Of a stretch of DNA of 22,998 bases, positions 7,948 through 15,553 are shown piece by piece. This DNA comes from a virus, in IMG/VR virus record IMGVR_UViG_3300009314_000090, positions 1-22,998 of that record; one strand, written 5' to 3'. Within the stretch, counting starts at the first letter, position 1; each line of letters begins with the position of its first letter. The translations under genes were made by a program, and so were the position numbers. A model generated the notes under the pieces. It saw nothing but the letters and a program-made list of their open reading frames with translations, searched no databases and was not told where the DNA came from.

Positions 7948-8856
7948 TTACTGCATGTCCTCTGCTCTGCGTGCGGAGGCCAGACGTTCTTTCTCGTATC
8001 GCAGATACAAGGCTTCGTCCTGCTCCAGTATCCGGCGCTCGGCCTCGCCATACGTCATTTTCGGATCGGCAGTGACCAACGCCTCTGCCCTGCTTCGGAT
8101 GATGGCCGCGGCGCTGTTGGGATCAGAACCACCGGCCCCGGAACCCACCTCGCCAAACAGGGCAGAGCGCTTGATAACTGCATCAATGCCGCGCAGGAAG
8201 GTCATCGCCTTGTCATACAGGCCCTTCTTGCCGTCTGCGTGCCGCAGAATCTCGACGATCACGGCATCTTCGCCCGGCACATCAGGGATGGAAGAAACAG
8301 CGCGCTGGATTTCGCCGGTGCGCTTGTCCTCTTCCATGCGCGTGATCCTCTCTTCGTTCTCTTTGGTGCGCGTCCACAAGGCAGACAGGGCCGAATGCTG
8401 TGACCGTTCCACCTTGGACAGATCCAACTCCCCGTTGGCGTCGAGAATCAGGCCCATGCTGCGGGCGAGTTTCTGCTCCGCGCTCTCTTCTGCCGGGACT
8501 TCGACACGCACTTCCTTTTCAGTCGTGGGTAGTTCAAACCCAAGCGCCTTGAACAGGGCCACGGCCCCGTCATTGTCAAGCTTCGCTGCCCGGCAGAGAC
8601 GCGCAACCGAAACCAGGGTATCGGCGTTGTCCCCTTCAGCCAGAGATCCAAGCGCCCGCGTGACTTCCGGGTCAACGTCTGCGGTCAGCAAGTCGAAAAT
8701 TGCGCCCATCGCTTCTGTGACGTCATATTCTTTCTGCGGCATGTCTTGCCCTCCCTGGGAGCGGAAAAGTAATACCTTGCGCCCGTTGGATGGCTGGTTG
8801 TCATCATCCAACAGGGCCAGTTTGGTTACGATGATGTGATTGAGGTCATCGCTCAT
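7948..8856 (-). CDS. Capsid scaffolding protein with XkdF-tail-like N-terminus
   Basis: About 302 residues, strongly charged and mostly helical, as expected for a scaffold (TKENEERITRMEEDKRTGEI; EAERRILEQDEALYLRYEKE). The N-terminus VTKLALLDDDNQPSNGRKVL, then LFRS, resembles the final strand of XkdF-type proteases (hydrophobic-ALVD-x-AN-x-R-x-LL-x-KS), which is normally fused to the protease. I give the ATG at 8856, which includes this segment. The ATG at 8742 has a much better ribosome site (GGGAGGGCAAGAC) and may start a 264-residue scaffold-only product. The scaffold is expected to guide capsid assembly and leave before maturation. It sits directly upstream of the decoration and major capsid genes. 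Confidence 0.78.
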   Translation of the reverse strand: MSDDLNHIIVTKLALLDDDNQPSNGRKVLLFRSQGGQDMPQKEYDVTEAMGAIFDLLTADVDPEVTRALGSLAEGDNADTLVSVARLCRAAKLDNDGAVALFKALGFELPTTEKEVRVEVPAEESAEQKLARSMGLILDANGELDLSKVERSQHSALSALWTRTKENEERITRMEEDKRTGEIQRAVSSIPDVPGEDAVIVEILRHADGKKGLYDKAMTFLRGIDAVIKRSALFGEVGSGAGGSDPNSAAAIIRSRAEALVTADPKMTYGEAERRILEQDEALYLRYEKERLASARRAEDMQ

Positions 8857-8890
8857 GCGTACAAGGATATGGGCACATTGCCGCACTGGT

Positions 8891-8931
8891 CTACATTTTT
8901 GTAGGGATAAAATCTGCACCCCGTAGGGGTG
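8891..8931 (-). terminator. Two adjacent hairpins between the MerR-like and scaffold genes
   Basis: On the minus strand the first hairpin is CACCCC-TAC-GGGGTG (8931-8917), followed by CAGATTTTATC. The second is CTACA-AAAA-TGTAG (8904-8891). The first plus its T-rich tail could be a weak intrinsic terminator or an attenuator that lowers read-through from upstream genes. The pair occupies most of the 92-base gap. The GTG in the first stem is a possible but poorly supported start for the scaffold frame. Confidence 0.4.
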
Positions 8932-8948
8932 TCTAGCGCGAGCACTGC

Positions 8949-9515
8949 CTATGGGATAAGCAGCACCGCCTTCTGAGTCATCCGGTTTACCCGGTCAAAC
9001 GGCTCTCGTCGGGATACCAAACGCACGCCGTTGGCTGTGAGCAGCGTCACCTTATCTGGGCTGGCGTGGTGGCGCATCCTGACTGCCGCGGCGACACTCT
9101 CTAGAGACAACAATGCCCTTACTTCCGCTGCGGTGGCCTGAATGGCGTTGATCAACTCTACGTCCGACTGTGCCCAGAATGACGGTGAACCCTGCTTTCT
9201 GCTCGGGCGGATGGACGGGGCTATCAGGCCTTTTGTTTGCCACTGTGACAGGGCTGGCTCTGACAGTCCGGTCATTTCTGACACTTGGGCGGTACTGAGT
9301 GCCCCGGACGGCCGGAGCAGTGATGTCAGTTCGGGTAGTGCTGGCCCGGAAGGGTGCCCGGCCTTATCTTCAGCTTCAGCCTCAGCTTCAGCCTCAGCTT
9401 CAGCTTCAGCCTTGGCTTCCGCTTTGGCTTTGGCCTCGGCCTTGACCTTCATGGCCGCTTTCCGTGCCGCTTTTTCCTCTTCCGTCAGTTTTCTTCGTTG
9501 CTTCCTTTTCGCCAT
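8949..9515 (-). CDS. MerR-like helix-turn-helix protein with Ala/Glu-repeat N-terminal coil
   Basis: A 188-residue protein in two parts. Residues 1-52 are a highly charged Lys/Ala/Glu stretch (KLTEEEKAARKAAMKVKAEA, then alternating Ala-Glu), probably an extended helix. Residues about 73-105 (LSTAQVSEMTGLSEPALSQW, then QTKGLIAPS) form the helix-turn-helix plus wing of the MerR type, followed by FWAQSDVELINAIQA, matching the fold that follows the wing in MerR proteins. Family members bind DNA and control transcription; a role at a phage promoter or in DNA packaging is inference. It starts with ATG after GGAGG that lies inside the last codons of the protease gene. A DNA-binding protein placed between protease and scaffold genes is unusual. 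Confidence 0.75.
   Translation of the reverse strand: MAKRKQRRKLTEEEKAARKAAMKVKAEAKAKAEAKAEAEAEAEAEAEAEDKAGHPSGPALPELTSLLRPSGALSTAQVSEMTGLSEPALSQWQTKGLIAPSIRPSRKQGSPSFWAQSDVELINAIQATAAEVRALLSLESVAAAVRMRHHASPDKVTLLTANGVRLVSRREPFDRVNRMTQKAVLLIP
9369..9412. repeat. Hexanucleotide repeats encoding alternating Ala-Glu
   Basis: About seven copies of a six-base unit (GCTGAA or GCTGAG on the coding strand) encode the AEAEAEAE stretch of the MerR-like protein. Slippage would add or remove whole Ala-Glu pairs without shifting the frame, so coil length could vary among relatives while the DNA-binding domain stays intact. Confidence 0.85.
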
Positions 9516-9517
9516 GG

Positions 9518-10357
9518 TTATCCTCCTTGTGGCACGGGAAAGCCCTCTATTGAGACGCCGGTACAGGCACGTTCGAAGTGCTCAAACGCGTCTTTGTCCG
9601 ACACAAAACCGCCTACTATCCATGCCGCCTTACCCAGAACCTCGCCTGTCTGATGGAATATACCGCTGCGCTCTATCCAGCACTCTACCGGCACTACCTC
9701 AATATCCTGACCCCGATGATTGAGGTTGAATGCCCGGCTGTCTCGCATCCATTCATGACACCACCGTTCAACGGTGGCTTCGTCTGCATGAGTGTCGTGG
9801 GCGTCCTTGATCGGGTTCTCGTCATCAGCCTCGTAGGCCATGACGTAGAGGATCTGCAACTTCTCGTCGGCTCTCAATACCCTCTGTCCGCTCCTTGTGA
9901 CGCTAGCGAGCAGTTCGCGTGCTTTGTCCTGTAGTGTCGCCTTCTTCTCTGTCGTGAGGCCTGGTGCGTTGCTCTGGGGGATTCGCCCTATGGCGTTGCG
10001 TGCATGCGAGGCATCTACCTTGCCTTCAGCATTCTTGACCGGAAAGTGCCGCTTGTTGCGTGGTGTTGTTTTGCCTTCGCTGTCTTTTTCGCCACCGCTC
10101 TCGATGTAGAGAAAGCTACTGTCCGGCAAGTCGTTGATGTATTTCGTTGTCCAGACTGCCCTCTCTGTTTCGGCAGATCCCCGAGGGGGTAGTGCTGCAA
10201 TCAGTGCCGTCTTTGCCTTTTGACTCAATGCCGCCCAGTCTTCATCGGAAAGGCCATGGTGTGCCTTGGCTCTTTCTTCATCGGTTCTGGGGCCTTCTCG
10301 TGTAGTGACCGTGACACGGATCGTTGGGGTTGTCGTAGTTCTGACTATAATCTTCAT
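9518..10357 (-). CDS. XkdF-type prohead serine protease (peptidase S78_2-like)
   Basis: A 279-residue protein. Residues about 70-150 form a module with DLPDSSFLYIESGGEKDSEG and RHFPV and ARNAIGRIPQ, often fused to such proteases. Residues about 165-275 match the XkdF protease domain: ILYVMAYEADDENPIKDAHD, then FNLNHRG with His214, then WIVGGFVSD, then TGVSIEGF with Ser269. His214 and Ser269 are the likely catalytic pair. The protein should cleave scaffold and capsid proteins inside the prohead. It stops at GFPVPQGG; relatives usually continue with a final strand like the one found at the start of the scaffold gene. The start follows AGGAGAGCG. The next gene starts three bases after the stop. 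Confidence 0.85.
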   Translation of the reverse strand: MKIIVRTTTTPTIRVTVTTREGPRTDEERAKAHHGLSDEDWAALSQKAKTALIAALPPRGSAETERAVWTTKYINDLPDSSFLYIESGGEKDSEGKTTPRNKRHFPVKNAEGKVDASHARNAIGRIPQSNAPGLTTEKKATLQDKARELLASVTRSGQRVLRADEKLQILYVMAYEADDENPIKDAHDTHADEATVERWCHEWMRDSRAFNLNHRGQDIEVVPVECWIERSGIFHQTGEVLGKAAWIVGGFVSDKDAFEHFERACTGVSIEGFPVPQGG

Positions 10358-10364
10358 CGCTCTC

Positions 10365-11270
10365 CTATCTGTCCAGCGTCACTACGCATCGACACTGTAT
10401 GTGAATCGGCGGGGCTACTACACCGCCGGTGAACTGCTTTCCGACAACAACAGACTCGGAATTTAGCGGCCCGCATTGAGGGCACACCCTCTCGTCAGTG
10501 GCCGTGCGCCAAGTGTGCGTTTGATTCTTGGGTAGAATGCCGTCGGCTATCAATTGCAGTCGCGTCTCGTATCTGCCACGGTTCAACGCCGTCATGGTCT
10601 CTGTCCGGGCGATACTCTCGGCCCGTTGCTTCAGCATCTTGGTGGCTGCCCGAGCCATGCGCTTGTCTACCTGGGTCTTGGGTATTCCTTGCGCGGTCCA
10701 GGTAGCTCCGCGGCGTCTCAGGGCGGCGGATTGTCGGCTCGTCAGTCCCACGAAGTCACCCTTGACCGTCTCTGCCATTTCCAAAGCTGACCGGATTGGC
10801 ACTTCTGCATCATAAGGGTGCCTTCCTGTTCTGATTGCGTCCCGCACGACGGAAAGAATCGCCGCTTTCGTAGTCTTGTCGATTTCCTTGATCCTGCGAG
10901 CAGTGTGTTCCTTGAGCCATGCCTTGACGTGAAGGGCGGCAGGATTGAACAGATAGCCACCTTCTAGTGCAAGCTCTCCAAGCTCTACGTCTGAGGCTGC
11001 TACCATGGCTTGCTCTACCTGCATCGGTAGTTGCCTTGCAAGCGTTGCCGTCAGGCTGATTTCCGACGCGTCCATGCCCAACTTGACGCTTCGCACTTCG
11101 ATTGCATGTGCTAGTGACTCCACGTCCACCGCGCTCTTTGCCGCGGCAAATGATGTCAGCACAGTTCTTCGCATCGCCCGCTCAGTAGATGCGGCCAAGG
11201 CCAAGAAACGCTCAGACCAGCCAGGATCAAGACGGTGAGGGGTGAGTGCTCGTTGTATCGCGGGACTCAT
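10365..11270 (-). CDS. MuF-like minor head protein (SPP1 gp7 family)
   Basis: A 301-residue protein whose C-terminal 100 residues carry the MuF signature: RAESIARTETMTALNRGRYE, then HTWRTATDERVCPQCGPLN, and finally PPIHIQCRC. The Cys pairs (CPQC and CRC with a His before) resemble a metal site seen in this family. MuF proteins sit on or near the portal inside the head and may be ejected with DNA. The N-terminal two thirds is helical. The ATG at 11270 overlaps the previous stop as ATGA, which fixes the start; the longer open frame upstream is a shadow of the small basic gene. It lies between portal and protease genes, the usual location. Confidence 0.9.
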   Translation of the reverse strand: MSPAIQRALTPHRLDPGWSERFLALAASTERAMRRTVLTSFAAAKSAVDVESLAHAIEVRSVKLGMDASEISLTATLARQLPMQVEQAMVAASDVELGELALEGGYLFNPAALHVKAWLKEHTARRIKEIDKTTKAAILSVVRDAIRTGRHPYDAEVPIRSALEMAETVKGDFVGLTSRQSAALRRRGATWTAQGIPKTQVDKRMARAATKMLKQRAESIARTETMTALNRGRYETRLQLIADGILPKNQTHTWRTATDERVCPQCGPLNSESVVVGKQFTGGVVAPPIHIQCRCVVTLDR

Positions 11271-11518
11271 GTCGTCGTCGTCTTCCTTGCCTTGGATTTT
11301 GCCTTCTTCTTCGGCTTGGCTGTTGCCTTGCCCTTGGGTTTCGGTAGTTTCGGTGCTGCTTCTGGTTTCGGCTCTGGGCGCGCCTTCATCGTCAAGACCT
11401 TGATCACTGATTCGGCATGCAACCAGTTCTTGCAGTGCGCCAGGGCCTCGCCCGTCTCGGTATTGAAGACGGTGTGTGTTCCGAGGGGGCCGCACGGGTC
11501 GATTGCATATTTGCCCAT
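11267..11518 (-). CDS. Small protein with histone H1-like basic tail, function unknown
   Basis: An 83-residue protein. Residues 1-45 (MGKYAIDPCGPLGTHTVFNT, then ETGEALAHCKNWLHAESVIK) form a small neutral domain. The rest is a Lys/Pro/Ala-rich tail (PKPKGKATAKPKKKAKSKAR) resembling histone H1 C-termini and likely to bind DNA non-specifically. It has a strong ribosome site (AAGGAGGAGTAGGCA) and is coupled to the portal gene (gap of three bases) and the MuF gene (ATGA overlap), so it is a real member of the head operon. A role at the portal-DNA interface or inside the head is plausible but unproven. I do not recognise the N-terminal part as a named family. Confidence 0.82.
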   Translation of the reverse strand: MGKYAIDPCGPLGTHTVFNTETGEALAHCKNWLHAESVIKVLTMKARPEPKPEAAPKLPKPKGKATAKPKKKAKSKARKTTTT

Positions 11519-11521
11519 TGC

Positions 11522-12835
11522 CTACTCCTCCTTCAAGTGCTGTGCCATCGGTGGCAGGTCAGCCAGTGTCCGCAGGTGGTCCTCTGTCTCGTCGTCAGGA
11601 TTCAAGAAACCGGCGTTTGCCAGATCTCGAACGTACACCGCCAACTTTGCCATGTCGGGTTTCTCGATGTCTCCGACCTCGAATGTCGGTAGTCCGTCCA
11701 GGGGCCTGCCGTTGAGTTCAAATAGGCGGGGTACTGCTACTGTATTGAGCGTGTGCCTGATCGTCTGTATCCATGCGCCTAGTGCTGTGGCTGCCATTGC
11801 GGTCTTGTCGGAACTCAAAGCGAAGGAACCGACCTTTTCATGTCCGAGCAGGATGAAATCCATCAGTACCGTCATTGCAATACGCTGGTCGTATCGGGTG
11901 ATGATTTCGCCTGTATCTATCTGGCGACGGCCCCCAGTTGCAAGCAAAGAGACCTCATACTGTATATTGCCCGCGGCATCGTGCAGGGTCGGCACAACGA
12001 TACACGACTGCCGGCCGCGTCGTAGTCGCCTCCCCATCTCCTGAATGTACGCGTACATGGCCTTGTCTGCTGCCGTGGCTTCAGGGTGCATGATGCGGGC
12101 CGGTACTTTGAATAGCGGCACGCCTGTCAGGTCTCGCTCAACGCCGATGCCCTCCGTTTCCTCCATCGTCTTCTTGAACTTCCAGGGTCGGTAGGCTCCT
12201 CTCAGCATGGATACACCAAGCGGGTTGCCTTTGCGCACAGAGGACCGAAACAGCAGGCACTTGTCTAGAGGGATGTACGTCTCTACGTACTGTGGCGGGG
12301 CTGTCTGGTATGCGCCTAGAATCTCACCGTTGTCAGCGAAGTCCCAACGCAGAATCGTTTCAGGTGCCCGGAAGGCCAGTTTCTTCCATCCGACTCTTCC
12401 ATCTGGATGCTTGCTGTTGTCAGTGATCCGCACCTTGTAGACTTCCTCAAACAGAGAAAAGCCGTGTGGTATGAAATCGAGAACCTCAGAGATAAAATCA
12501 TGCCAGGACTCGCCCAGATCTTCCATGCAGGACAGCAGGAAATCAGCGTCGTCCTGTGACTGCTGGTCTTTGTCTGCTGGTGCCACTGTCCATTTGACGG
12601 CCCGCAGAAGCATCTCAATGGCAAAGAGCACGGCCCAGACCATCGGGTCATTGCTGCGCATTTCGTTGATGGTCCTGGCTCGCTGCTCTCCCATCCATGC
12701 TTGCAGAAAATCATCCTCTACGTAGCCGCCGTAGTGATCCAAACCGCTAACGCCGATTTCCGTCATAGGATCAGACGATTCCGGCCTGTCTGCGTCTCTT
12801 GCGTCGCGCTTGAGCAACTGCCACCATTTTGCCAT
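11522..12835 (-). CDS. Portal protein, Mu gp29-like (DUF935)
   Basis: A 437-residue protein, normal for this portal class. Diagnostic segments are NDPMVWAVLFAIEMLLRAVK with TVAPAD following, GNPLGVSMLRGAYRPWKFKK followed by EETEGIGVERDLTGVPLF, and IAMTVLMDFILLGHEKVGSF. The portal forms a dodecamer at one capsid vertex through which DNA enters and leaves. It starts immediately after the terminase stop (TAA ATG), with GTGGAG at eight bases, and is followed after three bases by a small basic protein. The order large terminase, portal, MuF is strongly conserved and supports the call. Confidence 0.93.
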   Translation of the reverse strand: MAKWWQLLKRDARDADRPESSDPMTEIGVSGLDHYGGYVEDDFLQAWMGEQRARTINEMRSNDPMVWAVLFAIEMLLRAVKWTVAPADKDQQSQDDADFLLSCMEDLGESWHDFISEVLDFIPHGFSLFEEVYKVRITDNSKHPDGRVGWKKLAFRAPETILRWDFADNGEILGAYQTAPPQYVETYIPLDKCLLFRSSVRKGNPLGVSMLRGAYRPWKFKKTMEETEGIGVERDLTGVPLFKVPARIMHPEATAADKAMYAYIQEMGRRLRRGRQSCIVVPTLHDAAGNIQYEVSLLATGGRRQIDTGEIITRYDQRIAMTVLMDFILLGHEKVGSFALSSDKTAMAATALGAWIQTIRHTLNTVAVPRLFELNGRPLDGLPTFEVGDIEKPDMAKLAVYVRDLANAGFLNPDDETEDHLRTLADLPPMAQHLKEE

Positions 12836-14335
12836 TTACATGCTCCACTTGTCCGGCTCTACCAGACTGCTACCGGGCCATACTATATCAGGCAATTCGG
12901 CTATCTGTCCACTTTCTTGTTCTCGGGCCTCCTTGCGGAAGAGGTAACTGGCGATCAGCCGGTCGCCGGTATGTGCGCCGATCTGGAAATGCAACATTTC
13001 ATCAATCCAGGCCCGAATCTCGGGGGTTGCCCCCCTCAGGCCGTCCGGGGTAGACGGGATAATCCACTTGCCTTGCTGCATCTCGATTCCGATCGATTCC
13101 ACGCCAGTATAGGGGTCCCATTTTTTCGCCGTGGTAGTGCTGCCAACTATGGGGATTGCGGTATCTTGCACCACGTCTTGCACAAGCCAAACCTGCACGC
13201 CGTTGTCTTCGACTCGGATTTTGCTACCGAATTGATGGTGATGGGCGGCTATCCGTTGCTTCATCTCTGGGCTTGTCATCCTGTCCGCCTCGACGTGCAC
13301 CACCTGTCTGTCGCCGTTGGCAAAGACGGCCCCGGTGAAGAACGCGCAGAGGTCGCCCCTGCCCTCTGCTTTCTTCTTGCCGCCAGCCGGGTCAAGGCCT
13401 GTTGCGCAGAATATCGCCCCCTCTGGCCTCACGCCGGGCTTGACGCCCCGGCCCCGCATGAGAGCAGTCTTGATCCACTCCCACTGAATGCGTCTGAAAG
13501 AATCATCCATGACACGGTTGCGGTAGGTACGTGAGAACTCCACTTCTCCGATTGCCCCCTCTCCGCTGTGGATATTTCGCAATATCTCTTCAGTGAAACG
13601 CTCAGGCCAGAGGATATTTCCGAATGTCTCGTCACATGCCTCGTATCGAAAGCCCTTCCATCCGTAGTCTCTGACAAGGCAATGCCCAACGTCGTCCTTG
13701 TGCCATGTAGTTATGATCACCACGATTTTGCCCCGTCCGTCAAACCGAGTGACGAACGTAGAAAGTATCCATTTCAGGGCCTTTTCTCGTTGTGCTGCCG
13801 TCCAGGTGTTCTCAAAATCGCAGGGATCATCAATGGCCCCGAAGTGCAGACGTGCGCCAATCACTGCTCCGTGTAGCCCTACGGCTTGCAGAGAGGGGTC
13901 TTTGCTCACTATGTCACGGGCACAGTACAGCATGGCGTCGGTCCACGGCATAGACGGGTGCCGCTGGAGTGCCGGGTAGACGGCTTGCAAGCGCGTATTC
14001 GTCTCTATGTCCTCACGGATGGTAATGAGGCGCTTCTTGGCTGCCCCCAGCTCGTTGCAGAGGATGGCCCCATGCTGGTTCGGATTCTCTGCCATCTGAC
14101 GAGTAATCCATGAGCGGGCTATCTGTTCGCTTTTGCCGTGTCCTGCGGGGGCAAACAGCACCACACGGTCATATTTATCAATGATTTCATGCCATTCACG
14201 CTGAAAGTCGGTGGTTTCCCAGGGACAACCCTCTTCTGTGCGGTAGACTAGCCGATTGTAGGCTGAGATATCACGTCTCGCCGTCTCAAGCAGCCACGCC
14301 TCAAGGATGTCTCGGTCTGGTTCACTGTTGGTCAT
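12836..14335 (-). CDS. terL: Terminase large subunit
   Basis: A 499-residue packaging motor. The N-terminal ATPase has a Walker A site APAGHGKS at residues 62-69, a Walker B site LHFGAIDDP at 163-171, and a coupling motif TTWHKDD at 209-215. The C-terminal RNase H-like nuclease has the expected acidic positions: Asp315 in GLDPAGG, Glu376/Asp377 in RVEDNG, and Asp458 in HTGDRLIAS. The protein docks on the portal, pumps DNA into the prohead and cuts the concatemer. All key residues are present, so it should be active. The ATG overlaps the upstream stop as ATGA, and the portal gene follows without a gap. Confidence 0.96.
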   Translation of the reverse strand: MTNSEPDRDILEAWLLETARRDISAYNRLVYRTEEGCPWETTDFQREWHEIIDKYDRVVLFAPAGHGKSEQIARSWITRQMAENPNQHGAILCNELGAAKKRLITIREDIETNTRLQAVYPALQRHPSMPWTDAMLYCARDIVSKDPSLQAVGLHGAVIGARLHFGAIDDPCDFENTWTAAQREKALKWILSTFVTRFDGRGKIVVIITTWHKDDVGHCLVRDYGWKGFRYEACDETFGNILWPERFTEEILRNIHSGEGAIGEVEFSRTYRNRVMDDSFRRIQWEWIKTALMRGRGVKPGVRPEGAIFCATGLDPAGGKKKAEGRGDLCAFFTGAVFANGDRQVVHVEADRMTSPEMKQRIAAHHHQFGSKIRVEDNGVQVWLVQDVVQDTAIPIVGSTTTAKKWDPYTGVESIGIEMQQGKWIIPSTPDGLRGATPEIRAWIDEMLHFQIGAHTGDRLIASYLFRKEAREQESGQIAELPDIVWPGSSLVEPDKWSM

Positions 14336-14862
14336 CTACGAAGCCGCCCCACCATAAAAGAGGATGAGACAAGGCATTCGTTGACAAACAGGTCTTCAAT
14401 CGTGAGGACAGAGAAGCCTGTTGTACCGTCCTTGTTCTTTCTGACTCTGATATCCTTTCTGAGAATGCCCGCATCTATCGCCTTCCATACATCCCACATG
14501 ACCCATGCCGTAATGTCGCGCTCGATACTCCAGCAATAGAGATACCACCGGACGTGGCGCTCGAACAACTTTTCCAGTTCTGTTCGAATACCGTTGGCTC
14601 GCCATGAACGAATCGTGATGTCTCGATAGAGTCTGTGCGACGGAATCGACTCTTCCTTGCGGACGCGGCAGGCAATCTTGCCGTTTTCAATATCAACTTC
14701 AATCACGTAATCGGTACACTCCTTGCTATCCTCGCGTATATTACCAATGCGTACCTCAATGATCTGCCCAACAAAGCGCCGTACGATTTCTTGAATCTGA
14801 GGAAAGAATCTGTCTGCTTCCGCTTTGTCTTGCCGCCACTCAGGCAGGTTGAACTTTACCAT
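14332..14862 (-). CDS. Phage protein of unknown function between the terminase subunits
   Basis: A 176-residue protein. It begins with a helix ADRFFPQIQEIVRRFVGQII, then two strands TDYVIEVDIENGKIACRVRK, then RDITIRSWRANGIRTELEKL and a Trp-rich stretch WYLYCWSIERDITAWVMWDV. The strand pair with an acidic residue before the first and basic residues on the second is reminiscent of the core of PD-(D/E)XK nuclease-fold proteins, but the catalytic Lys triad is not intact. Proteins of this kind are widely seen in phages near terminases and labelled hypothetical. No Shine-Dalgarno site is visible before the ATG, yet the four-base overlap with terL indicates coupled translation. I do not assign a function. 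Confidence 0.82.
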   Translation of the reverse strand: MVKFNLPEWRQDKAEADRFFPQIQEIVRRFVGQIIEVRIGNIREDSKECTDYVIEVDIENGKIACRVRKEESIPSHRLYRDITIRSWRANGIRTELEKLFERHVRWYLYCWSIERDITAWVMWDVWKAIDAGILRKDIRVRKNKDGTTGFSVLTIEDLFVNECLVSSSFMVGRLRR

Positions 14863-14888
14863 ATCACGGATTCGAGAATCGTCAACCG

Positions 14889-15485
14889 CTACTGAATAGT
14901 CTGGCCGCTCTCTTCCCCAATCATGGGTCGCTCTTGCTCTGCGTCACCGCCGTTTCCCCCACTTCTGCGGCGCACCTGCTCTGCTATTACGTCCTGGGCC
15001 AGCCTGGAAAGGTCGTCGTAGTTCAATTCCTCCAGGCTGCGCTCTTTCGGCTCGGGGATGCCATTGTGCTCCACACTGACATTAGCCATGGCTCGCCATC
15101 GGCTCGGCGCGCGGTTGCACAGCCAGAAACGAAGGGCGTGAAAATCCGGGGGCTTGCGGACTGTCTTGACTTCCCCCTTTTTGTTGACGTAGGTGGTCTC
15201 AAAGAGGCCGTTGCCGAGCATAAACAGGGTCGTCTCTGACTTGGCAAGTGCTTTTTCTCGCGCATCCCGTAGGCGTTCGGCAACGTGAGGATTTGCCTTC
15301 AGCCCATCCACGAACCAACCGGCTGAAAAACCAAACACGGCTCGAATCGTGTTGTCTGAGCAACCCGCTTGTGCCATCTTGTATGCCTCGTCAGGCAAGG
15401 AAAAGGGCTTTGTGACTGGCCGTCCGGGTTTACGCGTGCGCGGCTTAGTCTTTCCTTTCTTTGTCGTTGGTTTCTTCTTGGGCAT
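14889..15485 (-). CDS. terS: Terminase small subunit
   Basis: A 198-residue protein with a basic N-terminal tail (KKKPTTKKGKTKPRTRKPGR) followed by a helix-turn-helix at residues about 33-62 (AYKMAQAGCSDNTIRAVFGF), which binds the packaging site. Residues 64-130 are a helical oligomerisation region with a terminase-like PPDFHALRFWLCNRAPSRW. The C-terminus is polar and acidic and may contact the large subunit. The ATG at 15485 follows GGGAGGAAAAAC, far better than any upstream start. It lies just downstream of a good promoter. It is separated from terL by one gene, which is less common than a direct terS-terL pair. Confidence 0.88.
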   Translation of the reverse strand: MPKKKPTTKKGKTKPRTRKPGRPVTKPFSLPDEAYKMAQAGCSDNTIRAVFGFSAGWFVDGLKANPHVAERLRDAREKALAKSETTLFMLGNGLFETTYVNKKGEVKTVRKPPDFHALRFWLCNRAPSRWRAMANVSVEHNGIPEPKERSLEELNYDDLSRLAQDVIAEQVRRRSGGNGGDAEQERPMIGEESGQTIQ

Positions 15486-15507
15486 GTTTTTCCTCCCTAT
15501 CCACCTA

Positions 15508-15536
15508 ATTCTACTGCGTAGTACAGCAGATATCAA
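15508..15536 (-). promoter_or_regulatory. Sigma70-like promoter ahead of terS
   Basis: On the minus strand TTGATA (15536-15531) and TAGAAT (15513-15508) are separated by exactly 17 bases; each matches five of six consensus positions. Transcription would begin near 15501, about 16 bases upstream of the terS ATG. The spacer CTGCTGTACTACGCAG has a short inverted repeat (CTGC and GCAG) that could be an operator. Confidence 0.65.
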
Positions 15537-15553
15537 TGCGGAGATATGAGAGC

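Noticed and set aside
10365-11495. A 376-residue version of the MuF protein
   Set aside because: The first 75 residues are out-of-frame reading of the small basic gene; the ATGA junction at 11270 is the natural start.
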